Source of the DNA: Reclinomonas americana ATCC 50394
Lineage: Eukaryota; Jakobida; Jakobea; Jakobida
NCBI GenBank assembly: GCA_048213135.1
Contig: PS015367.1
Location: 33,231-73,036 of the forward strand
DNA length: 39,806 nt
Direction: 5' to 3'
Shown: positions 27,305 through 38,336 of the stretch, piece by piece
Numbering within the stretch: position 1 is the stretch's first letter
Layout of the letters: every line of letters starts with the position of its first letter
Notes under the pieces: generated by a model
The model's input: the letters and a program-made list of their open reading frames with translations, nothing else
The model's database searches: none
What the model was told of the DNA's origin: nothing
Program-made: the position numbers and the translations under genes

Positions 27305-30300
27305 ATGCTCGAGTCACCTGCTTCCTCGTCTTTGTCGGCGTCGCCCTCACGGTCGTTGAGAATGAGTGCCGCCGCTCCGCCCGCTGTGTCTCTGCGGCGA
27401 CACACAGATGCGCTGTCGCTGCTGGCGGCCCTCGCCGGGGGAGATGACTCGGACGAGCAGACACATGTAGCGACGGCCGTGGCGGCGGTGGTGGAGGCGG
27501 GAGAGCTAGCAGCAGCTGTTGTACAAGACGATGATGATGATGATGATGATGACTGTTGTGATTCAGCAGAAGCAGCGGTGGTGCCAGACGGGGGACCGGG
27601 AGGAGGGCCGGTGCGTGACAGTTGACTTGCCATTGTTGCTTCTTTGTGCTCACTTGATTGGAGCAGGATCGCGTCAGTTCCGTGTTCTTTGTCGGCACTC
27701 AGGACCAATGGTGTGGTCAGTTCGATTTTGGTGCGCCGATTGCCGAGCAGCTGCAAGGTGAGATAAAGGGAAAGGGAGGGGAAGGAGATGGAGGGGGGAA
27801 GGGGGAGGGGAGTGAGGGAGTAGATGCGTTGTGCTTGCTGAGATCTTGCGGTGAGTTCTCCTGCCTGCCGATACGGAGGCATATCTTGCACGCATCGCTA
27901 TGTGTCGAACGCCGTGATTCCTGCTCTATAGCCGAAGGATTTTTGCTTCCTATTAGTCATGTGTCGCTCTGTGCAACGTTTCTAGTCCGTGTCTGAGTTC
28001 TCGGCGAAGCATACGTCCACTTTCTGTGTTACTCTCTAGACTCTCTCGTCGACTTCTCTGCATCGAATGGTGGTTTCTGCGTTTATCTGGAGCTGTATCG
28101 CTCTTTGCTTCTCTGAGTTGTGTGAACTTGGCTTCAATGCGCTCTACGGAATACGTTGACTTCTCCCCGCATTGATCTCCTCATATTGTTCTTGCCAGAA
28201 CCTTTGTAGTATGCCTCTCCCTTTCCTTTTGTCTCCTTCATTCCATATTTCACGCTGCGTTGCTCTTCGTTCTCTCTTTATTCTTGTTTTTCGCTCCGTT
28301 TCCTCGTGTCTCTTCATTCTCTTCTTGCTTCTCTCACTCTCTCTCCTTTTTGCACTCTCATTTTCTTGCCTGTCATCCTTTCTTTTGTTTCTCCCTCACT
28401 GCGATCTTCTGATCTCGTCACATCTCTCCCTTCCATCGCTCTCTCCTTCATTGTCTCTTCCGCTTTCTTTCTTTACTTGTCCTTGTTGCCCTTCCGTAGT
28501 GCTTTGCTGTCTTGCATTCGCTGTACATCCTTTCTTTCCTCTCTGGCCAAGCGTTTGTAAATGCCATCCTTCCTTTATTTTCTCCACTCGCTCCGTATTT
28601 CACGTCCTCTTTCTTCATGGCCACTCGATTTCTTGCTTTTCTCATTTTTTCCCATTGCCTTCTCCATCCGTTTATGCCTTCCCTATTTGCAGAACGAGAC
28701 CTGATTATTGACGGCGACGGCCCTCTGTCGCACCTGCTGGAAGACGTCCTCGCACTGCAGCTGGTTCGCTCATCTCCACTCTTCTACCTTCTCTCACCGC
28801 GACTCAGTGTCGTCCGCCCGCAGAGCGACCAAATGGCCACTGGCATAGCCACCGTGTTTCGACAGCTGATGACGGGCGGCGGCAGCGGAGAGTGGCTGCA
28901 GCCGGTGCACTTTCACAGCCGTCACGAATCGCTGCACATTGATCTCCCCATGTTGCACCAGGTGCGGGGAGGAAGAGGAAGGCTGAATAGATTTTGACTG
29001 TTTCCTCGCTTGCTCACTGGCAACTGCACAGAACGAGTCGGTGGTGCCGCACCTGCAGTCGCTTGAGTCGCTGACGTTTGTGGCCAAGCTGCGACGTGTG
29101 TGCGTCAATTGCGGGGATTCGGCCACTGCCGAGGAGGTGGAGAGATGTGTACGATTCTCGCCGTGGCATCAGAAGATGGAGGTATGAATGTGGGAGCGGT
29201 TAGGACAAGGGTGCAGATGGACAACTCGTTCAGTCTGCAAGATGGTTTTGCTTTGTGCTTGCTTGTTTGCGGTGCGCTTTCTTCTCTCCATGCAACTTGC
29301 ACTCTCAGTCTCTCTCGTTTTCTCATTCGTTTTCCGTGGTGTGCCTGATTCCGTCGCAGTTGTCTCTTCTCTTGCACGACTGTTCACTCCATGCAAGTTT
29401 CACTTTCAGTCTCTCTCGTTTCTCATTCGTTTTCCGTGGTGCGCCTGGTTCCTTCACATTGTCTCTTCTCTGCAACACCTGATCATTCTGTCAATGCAAC
29501 TCTGAGTCTCTCCATTTCTCATTCGTTTTCCGTGGTGCATCTGATTCCCGTCACAGTTGTCTCTTCTCTAGGACAACTGATCTCATTATACTAGAGTCTC
29601 TTCTTTTGCAATCGTGTTTCTCCATGAAAATGCAACTCTCACTCTCAGTCTCTCCTTTCTTATTTCTACTTTCGGTGCGTCTGGTTCCAGTCACAGTTGT
29701 CTCTTCTCTTCCACGGCTGTTCACTCCATGAAACTTGCACTCTCAGTCCGAATCCTCTTTCGTTTCCGTGGTTCGTCTGGTTACCGCCACAGTCAGCTCA
29801 ATGTCTCATCTCTTCAACGGCTGTTCACTCCATGCAACTGCACCTTCATTGTCAGGCTCTCTCCTTTTTCGCATTCGTTTTCCGTGGTGTGCTGGATTCT
29901 GACACAGTTGTCTCTTCTCTTCAACACGTGATTGTTCTGTCAAATACACCTTCAGTCTCTCCGTTTCTCATTTCGTTTTCAGAGGTCGTCTGGTTCCGCC
30001 ACAGTTGTCCCTTCCCTGATCGCTCTGTCAAATGCAACTTTGTGTCTCTCCGTTTCTCATTCGATTCAAGTGCGTCTCGTTCAGTCTCTTCCACAGTTGT
30101 TCTCTCAGTTACCGGCACCCTTCAGTGTCAGTCTCTCTCCTTTCCTCATTTCCTCCATTGTGTCTCTAACTTGCATTCGTGTATTTCTTTCTTGCCTGTT
30201 TGCTGTAAGCCTTTCACATCCTGAGTTGCTCTCTCTCCTTTGTTCTACACTTGATCTCTTGCTTGCCTGATTTCTGTGCATCTTTTCACATTCCCTTGCC

Positions 30301-31281
30301 CTTTCCCGCCAGACCGCCCTCCGCTCCATTGGCATCGCAGCAGACGACGAAATCCGCGCCGTCACCTCCGTCATGCTCGCCCTCTTTGCCCTCTGCCACG
30401 AGCCATACACCCTCCACGCGGCGGCATTTCTCGGCATCAAGGATGCGGTGCGTCTCTATCCGTGACACTTGCCTCTATCCTATCTCCTCATGCGCCACCG
30501 CAGGATGTCATCTCCAACTATCTCCTCCTGCCGACGGTCCTCGTGCATCCAACCGGCTCCATCACCCTCGACCAGCACGACAAGCGTGCGCATCTCATGA
30601 AAGGTCCGTGATGGTTGACGTCCTCTCTGTTCTGTGCCAATCTCACTTTGTGTTTCGTGACAGCTCTGTACTGCGACCTCGTGTCGTGGATCATCGACCG
30701 CATGTGCAGTCAGCCACACCGATCGTCACTCGATGCATGGCAACACATCTTTGTGATTCCAGCCGCTTATGTTGCGTCCTGCGCCTCTCCCCTCTCTTCC
30801 CCGCTCTCACCTCGCCCCCACAGACCACCGCCTCCATGGCCCCGCTGGACGCCTTTGCCGCCGTGACGCTGAACGAGTTTGTGATGCAACTCAAAATCAC
30901 CGAGCACTTGCTGGTGTCGCACGAACGACTGACCGCCGAGTGCGGCGACGAGCGCGCCTCACGATGGGATCCATCGTCGTACTTGGCCGCCCGGGCCCCG
31001 ATGTTGCCACTGCAGGAGCTGCTGAGTGAGCTCAGCGAGGAGGGCGTGCTGGAGATGGGAGCGAGGTCAGTGGGTGACAAGAGGAAGGGTGGGCTTTCTG
31101 TTTTTGATGAATTTCTCCCTCCAGCTCGCCACTCCTGCGCTCGTATGCGGTAGAGCTGGCCGACTCGGACGCGGTGGTCAGTGCTGATGCTGCGCACACT
31201 CTCCGATTTCTCTTTCAGCTGGGGGAGGTGAGGAGAAGGGGAAGGGAAAGGGGAAGAGAGGGGGAAGGGGAAGAGGGGGAC

Positions 31282-31327
<46 letters not shown>

Positions 31328-34300
31328 GAACACGACGAGAGAGTGTGTAGTAGACGACGTACGTACGCGGACGGACGGACGGACGGAGGGACGGGTAGGT
31401 AGGACGAACGAACGAACGACGTAGTAGTAGTNNNNNNNNNNNNNNNNNNNNACGAGGAGAGAGAGAGAGAGAGAGAGAGAGAGGGACAAACACGCAGGAA
31501 AGCGTGTGATAGCACGTAACTGGCAGGCGCAGAGGGGCGAGTGAGCGAAACACACGGATAGATGGCGAGTTGCATAACACACTCACGGAGTAGGTAGGCA
31601 AGTTGACAGACAGCGGGGGAGAGACAGAGGGGAAAAAGTGCAGTGTATGCAAGCAAGTTGGTCTGGTGGTCTATCAGAACGAAGCGCAAGAGGCGGAGAA
31701 CTATGCACAGCAGTTGGTAGGAGAAGATGCAAAGGCATGGCAGTCTTGATAGATCGGCCATAAAGCGGGGCTTGCTGATTGTGTCGCTGGTAGTTGAGCA
31801 CAGCTCAAGCAATGCACAAGTACAGATAGGCATATTGGTTTCTGTGATAGTAAGTGCCCAGCTTGTTTTCAGTGGTCACAATCTTACGAGGCGAAGGGTC
31901 TTCTTGGCGTGTGTCATAGTTTGTGGGTATCATGTGAGGCACCAGTCGCAGTGACACGTGGTGGCAGTCGGCGGAGATCGTCGTTGTTCGCGCATGATCA
32001 GAGACGCAGTGGATCTTGCATCGTGAGCACAGAATTCCTAGTCGGCAATGTCACTGGCTGCATGAACACAAACGGGCCGTGTTTACACATGTGGCAAGTG
32101 TTCTTGCTTGCAAGCCTTGGTAGATGGTCCCATGAATGGAAGAGTGAGTAGGAGTTTGGCCAATTATCAATTTTCATTCGCAGCCAGCTTGAGAACTATA
32201 AGAGAGCTGGTCTTTGTTCCACCTCTCCGCTTTCGATCCCCTTCCCCCGAATCCACCCTCCTTCTCCTCATCTCGTCGTTTTCTGCAGCGCCGCCTGGAC
32301 TTCCTGCTCACCCACCTGGTGCCACTGGAATCGCGTGCACTCGGACTGGAGCTGCAAGCGGTGCGCGCCGCCTCGCAGAACCGTCTGGTGGCCGACGCCG
32401 TGATCAAGGCCGTGCGACCGAGTCTCGGTCCGCGCACACACTCGCCCTCGGCTCTCGCCCGTTTGCGGCTCTTCATGAACGCCGCAGAGGCCGCCCATCG
32501 TCCGCTGTGTTTAACCGTGGTGCCGCGACCGACGTCGGCGCAGTTGCGTGACAGTGACTGTCGTGAATGCCAGCATCGCTTGTTTCTCACCCACGAATGC
32601 AGGCGTGATATGCAAGAGGATCAGAGCTCGTGGAGCGTGCGCATGTTTGAGACGGTGGTCGCCGGGTACCCCTCCGTGTGTCACCCGCTGGAGGAGTTTC
32701 CGATGCCACCCATTGGCGACAGCACGGTTTGTGTGACTTAATGGTTGATGACGATTGACGCAAACTCATCTCTCTATTTTCTCTTCCACAGGACTACTTT
32801 GTGCAGCAGGGTCTCGATCGCACATCCTTCGTCATTGGCGATGAATTGGTATTCTTCTCGCCCTCGGCGTGGCGTATGTTGCAGGTCTGGTGTAGGAAGT
32901 GTACCTTGGCACTCTTCTCCGTAATATTCACTCTTCGTGCACAGGTATCACAACGGTCGGCAGTGGATTACATGCAGCAGTACCTCCGTTGCGCCGCACT
33001 CCTTGACACGCTTCTCTCGGCAAGTGGCTCACCACTTCCCCTCCCTCCCTCCCGCAGATGTCGTGCGGCTGGACGATGTCGTTGACCTGGCGAGTCGATA
33101 CGAGACAAAATTGCGGGCGCACTTCGATGTTGATCGGCACGAACCGGCCGAGCTGGCCGCCATGCTGTCGCTCTCCAAGTGGCTGTCGTCGCGGGATGCG
33201 AACTCGGATCACGATGGAGATGATGGGGATGATGGGGATGGCGAGGGGGAAGAGGAGGTTGACGGTGAGGGAGTGAGGGTGGGAGGGAAAGGGGTGAGAG
33301 GGTGATGGGAGAAGGGTGAGAGGGGAAGGGGGTGAGAAGGGAAGGGTGAATAGGGGAAGGGTGAGAGTGGAAAGAGGTGAGAGGGAAAGGGGTGAGGGGG
33401 AAGTGGGTGAGAGGGGAAGGGTGAGAGGAAGGGGTGAGGGTGATGGGGGAAGGAGTGAGAGGGGGAGGGAGAGAATGGGAGGGGTGAGAGGGAAAGGGGT
33501 GAGAGGGAAAGGGGTGAGGGGGAAGGGGGTGAGAGGGAAGGGGTGAGAATGGGAAGGGGGTGGGAGGGAAGAAGGGATGGGGGGAAGGGGGTGAGAAGGG
33601 AAGGGGGTGGGAGGGAAAGGGTGGGAGGGGAAGGGGGTGAGGAAGGAGTGGGTGAGAGGGAAGGGGGTGAAAAGGGAATGGGGTGAGAGGAAGGGAGAGA
33701 AAGGCATGATGAAAGAGAGGAAGACAGAGAAAGAGAATAGAGAGAAGAGAGAATGGGATACAAGAAAAGAGGGCAAGAAGAGAACGGGAAGGAGCGAAAA
33801 GAAATGAGAGGAAAACACACACCAGAAAGTGAGGAAGGAGAGAAGGCACGAGAATGAATGAAAGAGAGAGAGAGAGAGAGAAGAGAAAGGGAAGGAGCGA
33901 AAGGGAAGAGAGAGAAAGGAGAGGAAAAACACGCGCCAGAAAGAGAGGAAGGATAGAAGCCGCGAGAAAGAATGAAAGAAGCAGTGTGTGTGTCTGTGTT
34001 AGAGAGGAAGATTACACGGAACGAATACTTTGGAATGTGGGAGCAATGGCGATGGAAAGAACAGCGGTAGTGATGAGAGAACCAACAGGCAGTGAGACCC
34101 ACCTGGAAATGTGGTGTTTCGGAGTGGACAGAAGGCACTGAGTGCGTCACATCCGTCAATATAGAGCGCAATGCATGTGGCAAAAAAAAGCAGGTGTTCT
34201 GAGATGCAAGGGATCACAGTTGTCACTCGCATGATACACGACTCTCCTGTCTCTTTCTCTCCACACCTCTCCAACCTCTCTACCCTCATCCTCACACTCA

Positions 34301-37300
34301 TGTTCTCTCACATCTCAGTTATTCTCTTCTCCAACTGCAGGCCGCGCACAACACATTCGCGTCCGCACTACCTTCCGCGACCTGGCCGACTTGGACGCGT
34401 ATCGCTTCATTGACTCGTTGCCGCGGAAGACGCACGGCGATGATGGTTTGCGATCAACTCGCCCACTTCCTGTTGCCTGTTCTCAATTCCTCCACCACAG
34501 ATGGCTCTGTGGACTTCGACTCGGATTCAGCACGTACACCAAAGCACCGTGCTGGTGATGAGAAAGGGCACACCCGGTCGCCGTCCGAGGTGAGTCACTA
34601 CGACATGAGACCAAAGAGCCTTCCAGTCCCTCATTATTTTGGTTGTGCAGGCACGTATTGGCGCACAAGAGCGACAGACGCTGGTCGACTATGGAGTCTC
34701 CATGGATTTCATGTGGCTGCTGCTGGAGGTGTTTGATCATCAGCTCACGCCAGAGTTGCTCAGCAAGGTGCGGCAGAGTGGCGATCGTTTCTGCAGAAGC
34801 AATTCTCACGCATTCCACCCCACAGCGCACGGTTGTCGCATACTGCCGTCACGCGTATGTGGTACTGCAGGAGGAGATCACGGAGGCAAAGACAGCGAAG
34901 GTTCGCGACTTTGCGGCGCAGGTGCTGGTGTGGCGAGTGTTGCAGGTGCGTTGTGTCGTGTGGTTCAAAGACTCCTGCCAGCATATTGATGGTTGGAGTG
35001 CAGGGCCTCGAGTTTCTCACGAGGTCGAGTGGTCGTCTGCCGCTGGTCAACACGCTGGAGCGGCTGCAGGCGATGCGCGAGTCGGGGGTGAGTGGGAAGG
35101 GGAGAGGGAGATAAAGGGTTCTGCTATCGCGATAGTCGCGATCTGTCCTCTCCCAGAGGCGAAGCCTTATCGTGCAAGATCAGTCTTCTACGCGTTCGCA
35201 AGTCTTTACTTTATCACACTAGCTGTTGCTCTCGCGTCTCGCCGCTGCCAGTCCTCACGCACTCGTTTATTTTCCTCCGCCTTTTCCCTTCTCCTCTCCA
35301 TCGCTCCCGATCCTCACTCTCTCGTGTGTTCTCTTCCGCCGTGACCTCTCGCCAGTCCTCACGCACTCGTTTATTTTCCTCCGCCTTTTCCCTTCTCCTC
35401 TCCATCGCTCCCGATCCTCACGCACTCGTTTATTCTCTCCCGCCGTGACCTCTCGCGTCAGTCCTCACGCGCTCGTTTATTTTCCTCTCCATCGCTCCCT
35501 TTCGGTGTGACCCATCCCTTTCCCCTTACCCCCAGGTCATGTCACAAGCCCTTCGCCTCCTCATGGAGCTCATGCACGGCATCACCCTCGGTCCGGAGGC
35601 CGACGAAGACTTTGCGTACGAGTTGCAGGCGTTGATTTTGGCCATCACAGATCGGTGGACGCAGGAGCCGTACTACACCGACAGCAATCGGTGAGTATCT
35701 CTTCAAACTGTGCTCCCTTGACGACAGCCGTGTTGTTCACTTGGTCCGCGCAGCAATTGGATGGTGGTCCACGGCCACGTGTGGACGCTGATGCAGCTAC
35801 TGGATGGATTATTGCGTGCCACGTCAGGGCAGTCGTATGCACAACGGAATGCGTTGGCGGCGACGCAGATTGTGACCAATGTGACGAAGCGGTGAGGCGA
35901 TTCATGGAATCAGAGAGAGACAGAAGGCAGGCTCACCGTCGATGGATTGCGCAGTGAGGACGAATTGCGCGTGCTGCAGACGCAGTTTGTGCGCGCCCGT
36001 GGACACAAAGTGGAGCCCATGTTCTGTCGCGATGTGCCTGCCGTCATTCACCAGTGCATTGCGGTGCGCTTCTCCGCGCGTTGTGTGATATTAACAAGGC
36101 ACTTACCACGGCGATGTTTGGCAGTCTGAGGATCGCCTGCTGTCGTTGGCCGGTCTCAAGCTGTTCCAGAACTTTGCATACATTTTCCACGCCCATTTCC
36201 GGCCGGCTGGCACGCTGCGAGTAGTGTTTCAGGTATTGTGGCTCTGGCGACAATTCCATTTTCTATATCTCTCTTGCAGGATTGATGTGTTGCCTCGTTT
36301 GAAGCGCGTGTTGATGTTAGACCATTTTCTCACACACTGGACGCTCCATAGACGCTGTGCCAGCGAGATGCGGAGTACGCGCATGATGCCGCAGTGGCCA
36401 TCCTGGCGGCCTCGTCGCTGCGAGTGCCAAAGAACGAGCTCATGCGCCATGTGCAGGAGGTATTCGCGTCGTCAAAGTCTCTCTCAGTCTCTCTCAAACT
36501 CTCTCAGTCCTCAGTCTCTCCCAGTCTCTGATTCTCTGTCTCTCTCATTCTCTGTCAGTTTCTCTGTCTCTCTCATTCTCTCTCTCTCAGTCTCTCTCTG
36601 TCTTTCTCTCTCTCTCACAGTCTGTCTCAGTCTCTCAGTCTCTGTCAGTTTCTAAGTCTCTCAGTCTCCAAGTCTCTCGGTCTCTTATAGTTCTCTCTCA
36701 AACTCTCTCGGTCCTCAGTCTCTCCCAGTCTCTGATTCTCTGTCTCTCTCAGTCTCTCAGTCTCTCTCAGTCTCTCATTCTCAGTCAGTTTCTCGCAGTC
36801 TCTCGTTCTATCATTCTCTGTCAGTTTCTCGCAGTCTCTCGTTCTCTCATTCTCTGTCAGTTTCTCTGATTCTCTGTCTCTCTCATTCTCTCATTCTCTG
36901 TCAGTTTCTCTGTCTCTCATTCTCTCATTCTCTGTCAGTTTCTCTGTCTCTCTCAGTCTCTCAACCTCTCTCAACCTCTCTCTCAAACTCTCTCTGTCTC
37001 TCTCAGTCTATCTCAGTCTATCTCAGTCTATCTCAGTCTCTCTCAGTCTCTCAGTCTCTAACTTCACTTGTCATGGTTGCCACAGAGCGGCGGCATTCAC
37101 CTCTTCTGTCGGTGCATGTTCCACCCGATGCCCGACATGGCGGAGAAGGCGGCCGTGTTTCTTATGGGATGCTGCAAGCCGAGCCTGTCAAATCAGCAGT
37201 GGTGAGTGGCCCCGCAACACAAGGGAGGTTATCTCGGTCTCTCAACCCTTGGTGTGCCTGTCGCAGCGACGTCAACCGACGCCTGCTCCATTCGCTGCTG

Positions 37301-37801
37301 GAGGGGTGTGACAAGCGTGTGCGCGGGGCGTGGGATGAGTTTGTGGGAGAGCCGACGTTTGATAATTTGCAGGAGTTGGTGGCCGCGGTGCAGCAGCAGT
37401 CCAGGTAAAGGGGGGAACGGGGGAGGGGAAGGGAGAAGGAGAAGGAGAGGGAGAGCGCGCGAAAGAGAGAGGCAAGAATGGCAGACAAAATCGTGGATTG
37501 AAGGCAGAGTGGAAGTTGAGAGAGTGTTCGGAAGGGAGCGAATCCAGCCCGTCTCCCTTTCTCACGTACTCTCCTTTTCTCTCTCTCTCTCTCTATCTAT
37601 CTTATTTCGAGGAAGACGTTCTCTTGCAGCTGATTGAATCACTGTTTGTTGAGGAAGAGACGCAGCGTTTATCGGTGTTTCAGAGCACTCATCTTGTGCC
37701 CTCCACTTCCCAGAACTATCACCTCCACCATCAAGAGCCAGCTGGACAAGCAGCTGCGGAGCGAGTTCTTCCTGGCGCTGGAGACCGACTGGTGGCAGTG
37801 A
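27305..37801 (+). CDS. Divergent myosin-related protein lacking the P-loop, with C-terminal helical solenoid (1,238 aa)
   Basis: 27 exons: 27305-27610, 27667-27757, 28693-28763, 28824-28961, 29032-29181, 30313-30447, 30504-30603, 30664-30752, 30824-31065, 31125-31227, 32289-32726, 32792-32884, 32945-33023, 33058-33264, 34341-34445, 34501-34589, 34651-34767, 34826-34945, 35004-35087, 35536-35690, 35754-35891, 35955-36063, 36125-36232, 36352-36459, 37086-37201, 37267-37404 and 37714-37801 (3,717 nt, phases consistent). Myosin-head marks in the right order: SHLLEDVLALQ and VFRQLMTGG (146-175, for YLLEKSRVVxQ and IFYQLLxG), AAAFLGI and KALY.DLVSWIIDRM (288-343), VRMFETVVAGYP (592-603, for VRIRRAGYP), and FVIGDELVFF (634-643, for YQIGKTKVFF). 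No GESGAGKT is present; switch I reads RVSSVFFVG and switch II PLDAFAAV, so ATP binding is unlikely. There is no IQ motif. An acidic linker (about 730-748) leads to Leu-rich helices to the end. An in-frame TGA precedes the ATG, so the short N-terminus looks real. The least certain boundaries are the donor at 30753 and the unspliced segment 32546-32600. Confidence 0.72.
29285..30150 (+). repeat. Minisatellite, about 8 copies of about 100 bp, in intron 5 of the myosin-like gene
   Basis: The unit contains CATGCAACTTGCACTCTCAG, TCTCTC, CATTCGTTTTCCGTGGT, a GCCTGATTCC(G/C)TCACAG-like piece, TTGTCTCTTCTCT and ACTGTTCACTC. The CGTTTTCCGTGGT core (or a decayed form) recurs at about 29326, 29426, 29522, 29655, 29758, 29873, 29968 and 30060. 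Each unit carries CACAG after a pyrimidine-rich stretch, a good match to a 3' splice site. Confidence 0.9.
31262..31500 (+). repeat. Cluster of different microsatellites in intron 10
   Basis: Within 240 bp there are (GA)n (about 31286-31326 and 31456-31485), ACGTACGTACG, (GGAC)n, GTAGGTAG, (ACGA)n and (GTA)n, the last one running into an N gap. Several unrelated repeat units side by side are unusual. Confidence 0.85.
31432..31451. other. Assembly gap (20 N)
   Basis: Short N run between (GTA)n and (GA)n in intron 10 of the myosin-like gene. The true length is unknown. Confidence 1.
31500..32288 (+). other. Unique sequence inside intron 10 of the myosin-like gene
   Basis: After the microsatellites, about 600 bp of complex, non-repetitive sequence precede the final pyrimidine tract, which is unlike most introns here. 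One part (31654-31749) is an open, protein-like frame preceded by AAG and ending in TGA, in the phase left by the upstream exon. I see no tRNA or recognised RNA gene. Confidence 0.4.
33265..33900 (+). repeat. G-rich GGGTGAGAGGGAAG minisatellite in intron 14
   Basis: About 400 bp (33280-33690) repeat a 16-20 bp unit of the type GGGTGAGAGGGAAAGG, then become (GA)-rich. The + strand has many closely spaced GGG runs, so G-quadruplexes are likely in both DNA and intron RNA. The two near-copies around 33780-33975 (AGGAAAACACACACCAGAAA / AGGAAAAACACGCGCCAGAA) show an extra duplication of about 120 bp. Confidence 0.85.
35250..35510 (+). repeat. Tandem repeat, period about 103 bp, 2.5 copies, in intron 19
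   Basis: CCAGTCCTCACGCACTCGTT plus TATTTTCCTCCGCCTTTTCC starts at 35249 and 35352 in almost identical form, each followed by CTCTCCATCGCTCCCGATCC and (in part) CCGCCGTGACCTCTCGC. Shorter partial copies start near 35413 and 35460. The high identity between copies suggests a recent event. Confidence 0.88.
36460..37070 (+). repeat. TCTCTCAGTC-type pyrimidine minisatellite in intron 24
   Basis: About 600 bp of short units built from CTCAGTCTCTC, TCTCATTCTCTGTCAGTTTCT and CTATCTCAGT. Many CAG triplets after pyrimidines give a long series of 3' splice-site-like positions before the true acceptor at 37085. Confidence 0.9.
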
Positions 37802-37888
37802 AGGGGGGAGTCAGTCAGTGTATTCCTGAGTTTGTACAATCCATGCGTGTATAAAGGAGACCTGTGGACCCGCAGCGACAAGCAGCAT

Positions 37889-38306
37889 TCACTCTACAGG
37901 ATGCTCTGCGCGACGATATAGCGACAACAACTCAATCGCCAATAAACCAGCAATGGCTGTCTTCTTGAGGCAGCAGCAGGTTTCTTGTACAAGCAGGACA
38001 TAAAACTTCACTGATCCGTACACAACAATGCAGTGATCGCCAACAAAGATCGTGCATTCTTCTAGAGGTGTGCCAAGGTAATGGTCTTGTCGCAATGTTG
38101 TGAATGACGCTTTGTTGTTGTTGTGTTATCGGTGTTGAGAAAAATCCCTATTCATGAAGAAGACTTTGTCAGCAATGACCACCAGAAGGCGTCCATCGAT
38201 CGCGTCAAGAAGAACAGTGGGGCAAGTATTGGGAAACTGTCTCCACACCACAACCATGACAGTAGCTTGCACGTCGGCTGTGCACCACACTCCTTTCACG
38301 AATCTT
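37889..38306 (-). pseudogene. Possible gene remnant, one frame interrupted by a single TAA
   Basis: On the minus strand one frame reads VLLDAIDGRLLVVIADKVFF and a following MNRDF, meets TAA at 38128-38126, and continues in the same frame with a hydrophobic, beta-like sequence (TIFVGDHCIVVYGSVKFYVL) to TGA at 37889. The composition is protein-like and unlike the simple sequence around it, and no GT/AG pair removes the stop. I do not know the family. It lies between the converging 3' ends of the myosin-like and elongase genes. It may also be chance. Confidence 0.3.
37941..37946 (+). promoter_or_regulatory. Candidate polyadenylation signal AATAAA of the myosin-like gene
   Basis: AATAAA lies 140 bp after the TGA at 37799-37801, a normal distance for a 3' UTR. 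It is the only such hexamer on this strand close to the stop. Confidence 0.5.
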
Positions 38307-38336
38307 TCTCTCTCTCTCTCTCGTTTTCTCTCCCCG

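Noticed and set aside
32541-32602. A 55-nt intron in the myosin-like gene (GTGACAG ... TGCAG)
   Set aside because: Removing 55 nt would shift the frame, while reading straight through keeps the frame and leads into the GYP block. Kept as exon.
33209-34183. Minus-strand frame of about 324 codons rich in Pro/Ser/His/Leu
   Set aside because: It is the complement of the GGGTGAGAGGG minisatellite in an intron; no signature and strongly periodic.
36280-36351. A small exon after TTGCAG at 36274-36279
   Set aside because: In the required phase it begins with GAT TGA. The next acceptor (36351) continues in phase with a good helical sequence.
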